From NCBI RefSeq assembly GCF_045762675.1, contig NZ_JBJDLK010000002.1, positions 248,001-312,000 on the forward strand: DNA of 64,000 nucleotides. Direction: 5' to 3'. Position numbers and translations under genes: made by a program. The notes under the pieces were generated by a model that worked only from the letters and a program-made list of their open reading frames with translations, searched no databases and was not told the DNA's origin. Shown piece by piece: positions 26,182-33,396 of the stretch; positions within the stretch are counted from its first letter, which is position 1; each line of letters opens with the position of its first letter. Source of the DNA: Elizabethkingia meningoseptica_A. Its GTDB lineage: Bacteria > Bacteroidota > Bacteroidia > Flavobacteriales > Weeksellaceae.

Positions 26182-26328
26182 AATAAAAAGAAGCTGTATT
26201 AAAAGCCAAAAGAACTTCTCTTTGTCATCCTGAGCCTGTCGAAGGATTCTTAATTATCAGTACTCTGGATTTTGGAGACATTTCGACTAAGCTCAATGTG
26301 ACATCTTTTGAAACAGCTTCTTTTTATT
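26182..26328. repeat. 147-bp hairpin element (REP/MITE-like) between convergent genes
   Basis: The outer arms, 26182-26205 and 26305-26328, are 24-bp inverted repeats with 22 matches. Nested inside is a second imperfect pair: GTCATCCTGAGCCTGTCGAA near 26224-26243 and TTTCGACTAAGCTCAATG near 26281-26298, which is its reverse complement with a few changes. The middle, about 26244-26278, is unpaired. There is no open frame. Words such as GTCATCCTGAGC-TGTCGAA are, from memory, common in repeats of many Bacteroidota genomes. The position suggests it also serves as a bidirectional terminator. Confidence 0.75.
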
Positions 26329-26369
26329 TTCTGTATTGTACCTCTAATTTCTAAATTCGTCCTTCTAAC

Positions 26370-27683
26370 TTATTTTAAGGCTGCATTTAGTGCTTTCCAG
26401 ATCATTTCAGCCTGCTGGGTATAACCAGGCTTCAAAAAATGAACACCATCTGCGTTTGCCTGCTTTCTGACAAGCGATGAGTTAAAATACCCTCTTCCGC
26501 CAGTCGCTTCGTACATATTAAGAAAGGCTGTGTTATTCTGTGAACTGATTTCTTTGATCCACGATACAATTTCTTTTATTCTATCCCCTTTTAATTTATT
26601 ATCCGTTGGAGAAATTAGAAGAACAGGCAGAGAAGAATTATCCTTTCTGAACGCCTGTATCAGATCCTGTGCATTTTTCTGAAACTCTTCTTTTGTAACA
26701 GAACTTAATGATTCATTTGTTCCAAGCGATATCATAACGACATCCGGATGAATTTGCTTCAGTTCTTCCATCTGCAGCGGATATTTTAAAAAGTCGGCAT
26801 AAGTAGCTCCGTTAACCCCTACACTATTGAAGATAATTCCCGATGTGGCATTCTTCTTCAGAAACTGAAATCCGTACAGAATATTGCCTTTGGATGCATT
26901 TGTACGCATCAGAAAGTTACGGGTTGGTTTCGGATAATTAAATACCGTTTCACCATTAGTATACTGCCCCTTACCTATAATGCTAAGCTTCTTTTCAAAA
27001 TCAGGGTTCATTTCGGGTTCTACAACTTCTGTTTTGATGATCTGACCTGCCTTAGGAAATTTAATTCCGTTACCATTCAGCTGAGCCAGTCTTGTTGTTG
27101 TCGTATTAAACTTTGCGGCCAGTTCCGGAAAAGTTTCTCCTTCCTTTACGGTATATTCTGTAATACTTTTTCTCTTTCCCACATAGGCATTCAACGAAGC
27201 AGTGGTATCGTAAATCGTAAATGACTCCCCTGCCATTTGCTGGTCGTTGAGTATCTTTACTTCATCAAAAGTATCATTCGGGTCATTAAATCCAATTTCA
27301 ATAAAAGAGTCTTTAGTATTTCCCATTACAAAACCGAGCGCTCCCATCTGGCTAAACACATCCTGATCATATACCAAACGGAATGTCTGCCATGCCTGAC
27401 TGGACGTTGACGTAATATCTAACGGTCCGTTGGAATTCGCTACGGAATATGGGAAAACAAGACCTCTTCCGGCATATCCGTATTGTTCTGTAAACTTTTG
27501 CCTCAGTACTTCCGGAATCCAACCCGCCTGAATATGAGAATCCCCCAGAAACAGAATACTGGTAACTTTCTTATTTTCTTTAAGTTGTTGTGAAAATATT
27601 GCCAGATTACCGGCATTTTCAATCTGCTGTGCAGATAAAGAAAAGCATGCAGCTATAGAAATTGCTGTTAAGTATTGACGCAT
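26370..27683 (-). CDS. Secreted SGNH/GDSL-type hydrolase with an internal LysM domain
   Basis: A 437-residue protein with a signal peptide (MRQYLTAISIAACFSLSAQ). SGNH block I is ILFLGDSHIQAGW near 43, block III is VVMISLGTNESL near 315 and block V is DGVHFLKPGYTQQAE near 415. Between block I and the C-terminal core lies a LysM-like segment near 176-220 (YTVKEGETFPELAAKF then LAQLNGNGIKFPKAGQIIK), which suggests peptidoglycan binding. It is related in layout to the SGNH gene at 22642 but lacks a membrane anchor, so it may act outside the membrane on the same acylated polymer. Start ATG 27683. Confidence 0.85.
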   Translation of the reverse strand: MRQYLTAISIAACFSLSAQQIENAGNLAIFSQQLKENKKVTSILFLGDSHIQAGWIPEVLRQKFTEQYGYAGRGLVFPYSVANSNGPLDITSTSSQAWQTFRLVYDQDVFSQMGALGFVMGNTKDSFIEIGFNDPNDTFDEVKILNDQQMAGESFTIYDTTASLNAYVGKRKSITEYTVKEGETFPELAAKFNTTTTRLAQLNGNGIKFPKAGQIIKTEVVEPEMNPDFEKKLSIIGKGQYTNGETVFNYPKPTRNFLMRTNASKGNILYGFQFLKKNATSGIIFNSVGVNGATYADFLKYPLQMEELKQIHPDVVMISLGTNESLSSVTKEEFQKNAQDLIQAFRKDNSSLPVLLISPTDNKLKGDRIKEIVSWIKEISSQNNTAFLNMYEATGGRGYFNSSLVRKQANADGVHFLKPGYTQQAEMIWKALNAALK

Positions 27684-27775
27684 AAATTTTATCTTCTCTG
27701 AATTTTGAATGATAAATATAGGAAAATAGAAAAGTTTCAGGAAATTCAGCCTATTAAAATAATATATAATTTAAA

Positions 27776-27797
27776 AACCCTTGCTGTTGCAAGGGTT
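27776..27797 (-). terminator. Intrinsic terminator of the DUF5686 gene
   Basis: AACCCTTGC (27776-27784) and GCAAGGGTT (27789-27797) form a perfect 9-bp stem with a TGTT loop. On the minus strand it is followed by TTTTTAAATT. It is 23 bp past the stop of the DUF5686 gene. Confidence 0.85.
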
Positions 27798-27819
27798 CAT
27801 TTATTATTATACGGCTGTA

Positions 27820-30351
27820 TCAGAAGCCTAGCTGCATACCAATTTTTACTCCAAATTTACGGGCATCCGGATTATCCAGATAATTACCACGCCAGTTAAA
27901 ATCTATCCTGAACATACGGAAATTACCAAAACCTATATTCTCTATTCCGAATCCGTATTCATAATAAATATGATCTTTAGGCGCAGTATAGAAAATATTA
28001 GACCTGTTCATGATGACATTATCATGTTTCAGGCTACCCCATGCACCTCTGAAGAAAGCTACTTCACGAAGTTTTAATTTTTTAAGTAACGGAATTTTAT
28101 TAAAGATCCATCCGTTAAAATGGTGTTCCCAGAATAAGGTAGAATAAGAATCTGTTACAAATTCATAGAAATTAAGCTGGGCAAAAGTATTTGGAATACT
28201 AAAATAAGACTGGTTACCCGGAAGAACATTCATTAACGATAGCGGAACTGATCCGAATATCGTTCCTGCTTCAAAGCTTACATCTGAACGTCCGATATTT
28301 CCTATAAGTATAGGGTGTCTGTATGAGAACTGCAACTTGTCATAATTGAAGTCAGACTTAAAAAATCCCGGAACTCCTTTTGTATAACGCAATGTAAACG
28401 TCGGAGATAGATTCTTTATTGTATTTCTGTCGACTCCGTATTCTGCAAATCGTGCCCCCGGGCGATAAGTTAATACCAATGATAATCTCGCATCATTTAC
28501 CTGGCTTTTCTCTATTCCGTTTCTGTTAATATAGTTTATTCTGAATAATTCAGGATCTGCTGCAGTAATTTCTCTGTAACTTCCGTCAAGCATAATCTGG
28601 AAATTACGGAAAGGTTCGATTGAAAAATACAGGTTATTTTCTATAACATGACTCAGATAAAAGTTATTTCCGGTACTTGCGATAGAAGATGAGGCAAATG
28701 ATCTTGCACCGCCAACTGTACTGTTGGTATTACCTATTGCTTCTACTCCAAGCTGCTGGATATCATTTTTGAAAACATAACCAATAGTAAAACGGTTGTT
28801 TTTATCAAACATATAACGCCCTCCTATTCCGTATTTGAACTTCTGGTCTTTGAAACCATATGCACCATAACCTTCCAGTCTCCACATATCATTACGTCCG
28901 AAGAAAGTTCTTAATCCTAATCTTACACGGGGACCTTCAATATCATTACGTCCGTATACTGAGTATAAATTACCAATATCTATAGCTTTACCTACATTAT
29001 AGAACCCGGATCCCAGCATTTCAGCTATTTTGATTGCGGTTTTAAACTTAGGAACCTGCCATAGTTTTTCCAGGTTGTTATAGGTAACAGAGTCCATTTT
29101 GGTTAAAGGCTCATGGCGTTCTGCCTGCCAGTATGCATCATCCTTTTTATAAACTTCAGGATCGCCAATTTCAATTTTTTTATCAACTTCCGCTGCAATT
29201 TCAGGTTTATTGATTTCGAAGTTTTTATATGAAATCGTACGGTCTACATATAAGCCTTTAGAGTTTGCTTTTTTATTCATCAGAGACATATCGATCATAA
29301 TATGAGACTTCTCTGGTCTGAATGATTTATCGTCGATAATATAGTACGTTAATTCAGCGTTTACACCACGGACGAAATTAACATCCATATTTTTCGAAGA
29401 GTTTAACGTAACCTTTTTCGCCGCGTAAGATTCTTTGGCAATAAATAAAACGCCCCTGAATGCTAATGCTGCATTATTTTTCGGATAATACTTAATTGTA
29501 TAGCATGGCTCACCATCCACCGTTGTATCCGGCATCAGTTCATATTCGTATACACTGAATCCATCCGTAGAAAGCGGACTGGTAAAACCTTTATCGAAAA
29601 AATTAAGGGTATTATCGTAAATATTAAAATCTTTGTACAGGTTCTGGATGGTTTGTACCATAAACTGGTAATCTTCAAAACCAGATGCTTTTTCAGCAAG
29701 CAAAACCCTTTTTTCTTTAACGGAAGGTTTATTTCTTTTATAGAATCTCGCCAGCTGTTCGTTGATATAAATAGGTACAAAAGCCTTTCCGGTAGTGGAA
29801 GCGGTATCTACATTTTTAAACATAAACTCTACCCCTCTGAATATCTTTTTCTGGGTAAATGTACTGTCTAAATTGTTTAAAGAAGCTTCCAGCTTTTGAT
29901 ATTCATCATATTTATAATTGTCATAGGAATCAAATGCATTGCTGTACTTTCTTTTCCATACTTCATTTAAGATGGCATATGCCGGATTTTCTTTTTTATT
30001 CTTATACTTCTTCTTACCACTGATCACAACACCTTCTATAGTTCTGTTTTCTGTTTTTACAGAAGAAAGCAGTGAAATATCGAGTACTGATGTTTTATGA
30101 AAATCGTAAGGTATATCCTGTTGCAAAAAATTATTTTTCTCTACAGAAACCACGCCTGTACTATCCTGAACACTTAATTCAAAAAGTCCGTTACTGTCAG
30201 TTTTTACAGTATTATTGTTATTGGTAAGAACAGCCTCGGAAACAGGCTTCCTGGATTTAGAATCTATAACTTTACCTGTAAGCTTAAGCTGCCCGTTGAC
30301 TTTTACAAGCATTATACAGGTAATTGAACAAAATAGTAGTTTTTTCATCAT
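27820..30351 (-). CDS. DUF5686 family outer-membrane protein with carboxypeptidase-like N-terminal domain
   Basis: An 843-residue protein with a signal peptide (to about residue 20, ending KVNGQ). A carboxypeptidase-regulatory-like beta domain follows (LKLTGKVIDSKSRKPVSEAV near 23-100), then a long central region typical of DUF5686 (about 110-400), and a C-terminal barrel-like part rich in alternating aromatic strands, ending in KIGMQLGF with a terminal Phe expected of outer-membrane barrels. Function is not established for the family. The start is ATG 30351 or 30348 (MMKK); a TTG one codon earlier is less likely. Confidence 0.85.
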   Translation of the reverse strand: MMKKLLFCSITCIMLVKVNGQLKLTGKVIDSKSRKPVSEAVLTNNNNTVKTDSNGLFELSVQDSTGVVSVEKNNFLQQDIPYDFHKTSVLDISLLSSVKTENRTIEGVVISGKKKYKNKKENPAYAILNEVWKRKYSNAFDSYDNYKYDEYQKLEASLNNLDSTFTQKKIFRGVEFMFKNVDTASTTGKAFVPIYINEQLARFYKRNKPSVKEKRVLLAEKASGFEDYQFMVQTIQNLYKDFNIYDNTLNFFDKGFTSPLSTDGFSVYEYELMPDTTVDGEPCYTIKYYPKNNAALAFRGVLFIAKESYAAKKVTLNSSKNMDVNFVRGVNAELTYYIIDDKSFRPEKSHIMIDMSLMNKKANSKGLYVDRTISYKNFEINKPEIAAEVDKKIEIGDPEVYKKDDAYWQAERHEPLTKMDSVTYNNLEKLWQVPKFKTAIKIAEMLGSGFYNVGKAIDIGNLYSVYGRNDIEGPRVRLGLRTFFGRNDMWRLEGYGAYGFKDQKFKYGIGGRYMFDKNNRFTIGYVFKNDIQQLGVEAIGNTNSTVGGARSFASSSIASTGNNFYLSHVIENNLYFSIEPFRNFQIMLDGSYREITAADPELFRINYINRNGIEKSQVNDARLSLVLTYRPGARFAEYGVDRNTIKNLSPTFTLRYTKGVPGFFKSDFNYDKLQFSYRHPILIGNIGRSDVSFEAGTIFGSVPLSLMNVLPGNQSYFSIPNTFAQLNFYEFVTDSYSTLFWEHHFNGWIFNKIPLLKKLKLREVAFFRGAWGSLKHDNVIMNRSNIFYTAPKDHIYYEYGFGIENIGFGNFRMFRIDFNWRGNYLDNPDARKFGVKIGMQLGF

Positions 30352-30470
30352 CAATTTTTACGCATCAGTCAGAACCATTATTTCCTTTACAAAAATAATT
30401 TTGCAAAGATATAAAGAATAACAGTTTATATAGCCAAGGTCATGCCAATTAATGCTATAATACAATAAAA

Positions 30471-30500
30471 AATCCCGAATCTGTGAGAAGATCCGGGATT
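30471..30500 (-). terminator. Intrinsic terminator of the atpD-atpC unit
   Basis: Two 12-nt arms (30471-30482 and 30489-30500) pair with one mismatch around a 6-nt loop. On the minus strand it is followed by TTTTTTATTG. Confidence 0.85.
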
Positions 30501-30523
30501 TTATTTTATCTAAGACAAAGAAA

Positions 30524-30808
30524 TTAACATTCGCAAAGAATAATTCCGTTGTCGTTATTAAATTCTATTACTCCACTTTTGATTTTATAAGCAAACTCAC
30601 CAGCGTCAGCGCTTACTTTTTCAAAATTCTTAGCATAGCTTTCGGAGATACCAGCAGAGAAGATTCTTACATCACCTTCTTTTAGTGCAGATACGATAGC
30701 CGCGTGGTTTTTCATAATGTGAAAGTCACCACTGATACCAGGTACTAAAACTGAATCTACTTGTCCTTCAAAAACTACAGATTCCGGGGTTAATATTTTT
30801 ATAATCAT
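30524..30808 (-). CDS. atpC: F-type ATP synthase epsilon subunit
   Basis: A 94-residue protein with the N-terminal beta-sandwich of epsilon (MIIKILTPESVVFEGQVDSV then VPGISGDFHIMKNHAAIVSA) and no room for the two C-terminal helices found in longer epsilon subunits. The short form is usual for Bacteroidota. It follows atpD after a 56-bp gap filled by a 7-bp periodic repeat. Part of the F1 central stalk on the cytoplasmic face. Confidence 0.95.
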   Translation of the reverse strand: MIIKILTPESVVFEGQVDSVLVPGISGDFHIMKNHAAIVSALKEGDVRIFSAGISESYAKNFEKVSADAGEFAYKIKSGVIEFNNDNGIILCEC

Positions 30809-30823
30809 TTTTAATTGCTTTTG

Positions 30824-30865
30824 GCTACTAGCTAATAGCTATTGGCTATCAGCAATTAGCAATAT
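30824..30865. repeat. Degenerate 7-bp periodic array between atpD and atpC
   Basis: Six consecutive 7-mers share a GCTA/GCAA head: GCTACTA, GCTAATA, GCTATTG, GCTATCA, GCAATTA and GCAATAT. They fill most of the short intergenic gap. Confidence 0.8.
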
Positions 30866-32373
30866 TATTTGTTATCAGCTAACATTTTCTCTCCAGCTTC
30901 AATAGCAGCTTCAATAGAACCTTTAAGGTTGAAAGCAGCTTCCGGAAGGTGATCTAACTCACCATCGATAATCATGTTAAATCCTTTGATTGTATTCTTA
31001 ATGTCTACTAATACCCCTGGAATACCTGTAAACTGCTCAGCTACGTGGAAAGGCTGAGATAAGAATCTTTGCACTTTTCTTGCACGGTATACAGCCAGTT
31101 TATCTTCTTCAGATAATTCTTCCATACCAAGAATCGCGATGATATCCTGTAGTGCTTTATATCTCTGAAGGATTTCTTTTACTCTCTGAGCACAGTTATA
31201 GTGTTCTTCACCGATAATTTCCGGAGCAAGAATTCTTGAAGTAGATGCTAATGGATCTACAGCCGGATAAATACCTAATGAAGCAATTTTTCTATCTAGT
31301 ACAGTTGTTGCATCCAAGTGCGCGAACGTTGTAGCCGGAGCCGGGTCAGTTAAGTCATCCGCAGGTACGTAAACCGCCTGTACAGATGTAATTGAACCGT
31401 TTTTAGTAGAAGTAATTCTTTCCTGCATCGCACCCATCTCAGAAGCTAGAGTTGGCTGATAACCTACCGCAGAAGGCATACGTCCAAGAAGTGCAGACAC
31501 CTCAGAACCAGCCTGTGTAAAACGGAAAATGTTATCTACGAAGAAAAGTACGTCTCTACCTTGTCCACTTTCACCACCATCACGGTAGTATTCAGCTAAA
31601 GTAAGACCAGAAAGGGCAACACGTGCTCTTGCACCTGGTGGCTCATTCATCTGTCCGAAAACGAAAGCAGCTTTAGATTCTTTCATTAACTCAGCGTCAA
31701 CTTTAGAAAGATCCCATCCTCCATTTTCCATAGAGTGCATGAACTCGTCTCCGTATTTAATAATACCAGACTCTAACATCTCACGAAGAAGGTCATTTCC
31801 TTCTCTTGTTCTTTCACCTACTCCTGCGAATACAGAAAGACCACCGTGTCCTTTAGCAATGTTATTAATTAATTCCTGGATCAATACAGTTTTACCCACA
31901 CCGGCACCACCGAATAAACCAATTTTACCTCCTTTTGCGTAAGGCTCAATAAGGTCGATTACTTTAATACCTGTATATAGTACTTCTGCTGAAGTTGATA
32001 ACTGATCGAATTTAGGTGCTTCTCTGTGGATTGGCAAACCATTATCTTTTGATAAGTCCTGAAGACCGTCGATAGCATCACCTACCACGTTGAATAATCT
32101 ACCATTTACTTCTTCACCAATAGGCATTGTAATTTGTCTTCCGTGACCTATTACAGATTGTCCTCTTTGAAGTCCGTCGGTAGCATCCATTGCGATACAT
32201 CTTACTGTATCTTCACCAATGTGTTGTTCAACCTCTAAGATTAAGCCTTTCTCGCCTTCTCTCACAACTTCAAGAGCGTCATAAATTTTTGGTAGTTCCT
32301 CTACTTCCTGAAATACCACGTCGATTACCGGTCCAATAATCTGTGCAATTTTTCCCTGAATTTGGTTTGCCAT
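30865..32373 (-). CDS. atpD: F-type ATP synthase beta subunit
   Basis: The catalytic F1 subunit, 502 residues. Walker A is GGAGVGKTVLIQELI near 155, VFAGVGERTREGNDL near 190, and FVDNIFRFTQAGSEVSALLG near 268 contains the Walker B Asp. It begins MANQIQGKIAQIIGPVIDVV at ATG 32373; an in-frame TTG at 32397 adds eight residues outside the family alignment. Only atpC is linked; the rest of the ATP synthase genes are elsewhere, as in other Flavobacteriia. A -7 element TATATTTG lies just upstream on the minus strand. Confidence 0.98.
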   Translation of the reverse strand: MANQIQGKIAQIIGPVIDVVFQEVEELPKIYDALEVVREGEKGLILEVEQHIGEDTVRCIAMDATDGLQRGQSVIGHGRQITMPIGEEVNGRLFNVVGDAIDGLQDLSKDNGLPIHREAPKFDQLSTSAEVLYTGIKVIDLIEPYAKGGKIGLFGGAGVGKTVLIQELINNIAKGHGGLSVFAGVGERTREGNDLLREMLESGIIKYGDEFMHSMENGGWDLSKVDAELMKESKAAFVFGQMNEPPGARARVALSGLTLAEYYRDGGESGQGRDVLFFVDNIFRFTQAGSEVSALLGRMPSAVGYQPTLASEMGAMQERITSTKNGSITSVQAVYVPADDLTDPAPATTFAHLDATTVLDRKIASLGIYPAVDPLASTSRILAPEIIGEEHYNCAQRVKEILQRYKALQDIIAILGMEELSEEDKLAVYRARKVQRFLSQPFHVAEQFTGIPGVLVDIKNTIKGFNMIIDGELDHLPEAAFNLKGSIEAAIEAGEKMLADNK

Positions 32374-32394
32374 TTCTATTTTTTTTCTTGAGTG

Positions 32395-32402
32395 CAAATA
32401 TA
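32395..32402 (-). promoter_or_regulatory. -7 element for atpD
   Basis: CAAATATA on the plus strand reads TATATTTG on the minus strand, an exact TAnnTTTG, 22 bp before the atpD ATG. Confidence 0.55.
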
Positions 32403-32422
32403 GTGATATTCCTCATATCTAC

Positions 32423-32454
32423 ATTGTCTGTAAAAAAGATTTTTATCATATTTG
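32423..32454 (+). promoter_or_regulatory. Promoter (-33 and -7) for ribF
   Basis: ATTG (32423-32426), 20 bp, then CATATTTG (32447-32454), one mismatch to TAnnTTTG, with normal spacing, 22 bp before the TTG start of ribF. Confidence 0.45.
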
Positions 32455-32475
32455 TAATGCCTAAAATTTTTCATC

Positions 32476-33396
32476 TTGAAAATTGTAAAAAATATAGCTG
32501 AATATAGCGATGCAATGGGACTTACAATGTCGTTGGGGATGTTCGACGGAGTACATAAAGGCCACCAGGAAATTATAAAAAAATTAAAAAAATCCGGTGA
32601 AGCTGATCATCTGGAGTGTGCACTTTTGACATTCTGGCCTCATCCCCGGAAAGTTTTGCAGCCGGAAACAGAGATCAAATTACTCAATACACTGGATGAA
32701 AAACTTCATCTTTTAGAGAGCTTCGGCATTCAAAAAGTTTTTCTTCAGGAATTCAATGATGACTTCAGAAATCTTTCCGGAGAAGAGTTTGTGAAACAAA
32801 TTCTGCTGGAAAAACTTCACATGAAACATATTATTATCGGCTATGATCATCATTTCGGAAAAAATAAAAGCGGAAACTTTCAACTGCTGGAAGAGATGGC
32901 TGCCTACAACGGTTTTGTTGTAGAAGAAACTCAGGCAGTATTGGTGAATGATCTCGCGGTAAGTTCTACTAAAATACGCAATGCTCTGGCAGAAGGAAAT
33001 GTTCAAACAGCGAATCAGTTCCTGGGATATCGCTATCCTGTAAGCGGTGAAGTAGTACAGGGAAAACAAATCGGAAGAACTATAGGTTATCCTACAGCCA
33101 ATATTGATGTTGATCCTATTAAACTATTGCCAAAAAACGGCGCATATATCGTAGATGTTCAGCTTAACGGACAGTACTATAAAGGTATGCTGAGTGTAGG
33201 AACTAATCCTACGGTTAACGGAACAAAGAAAACAACTGAAGTATATATCTTAGATTTTGATCAGGATATTTACGGAGAACATATTACGGTTTACTTCAGA
33301 GATTATCTTCATGATGAAATAAAATTTGAAAGTCTGGAAAAATTAATTGAAAGACTGGATGAAGACAAAAGACTTACAGAAAACTTCAGATTTTAG
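32476..33396 (+). CDS. ribF: Bifunctional riboflavin kinase / FAD synthetase
   Basis: Makes FMN and then FAD from riboflavin. The 306-residue protein has the N-terminal nucleotidyltransferase domain (MSLGMFDGVHKGHQEIIKKL near 18, IIGYDHHFGKNKSGNFQLL near 117, SSTKIRNALAEGNV near 160) and the C-terminal kinase domain (GRTIGYPTANIDVDP near 202, GMLSVGTNPTV near 238). The start is TTG 32476 (MKIVKNIAEYSD); no ATG fits the family. Its stop codon TAG shares two bases with the stop codon of the convergent receptor gene at 33393. Confidence 0.96.
   Translation: MKIVKNIAEYSDAMGLTMSLGMFDGVHKGHQEIIKKLKKSGEADHLECALLTFWPHPRKVLQPETEIKLLNTLDEKLHLLESFGIQKVFLQEFNDDFRNLSGEEFVKQILLEKLHMKHIIIGYDHHFGKNKSGNFQLLEEMAAYNGFVVEETQAVLVNDLAVSSTKIRNALAEGNVQTANQFLGYRYPVSGEVVQGKQIGRTIGYPTANIDVDPIKLLPKNGAYIVDVQLNGQYYKGMLSVGTNPTVNGTKKTTEVYILDFDQDIYGEHITVYFRDYLHDEIKFESLEKLIERLDEDKRLTENFRF

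Noticed and set aside
30809..30864. Terminator between atpD and atpC
   Set aside because: The sequence is a 7-bp periodic array with no strong GC stem or T-run; the clear terminator is after atpC.
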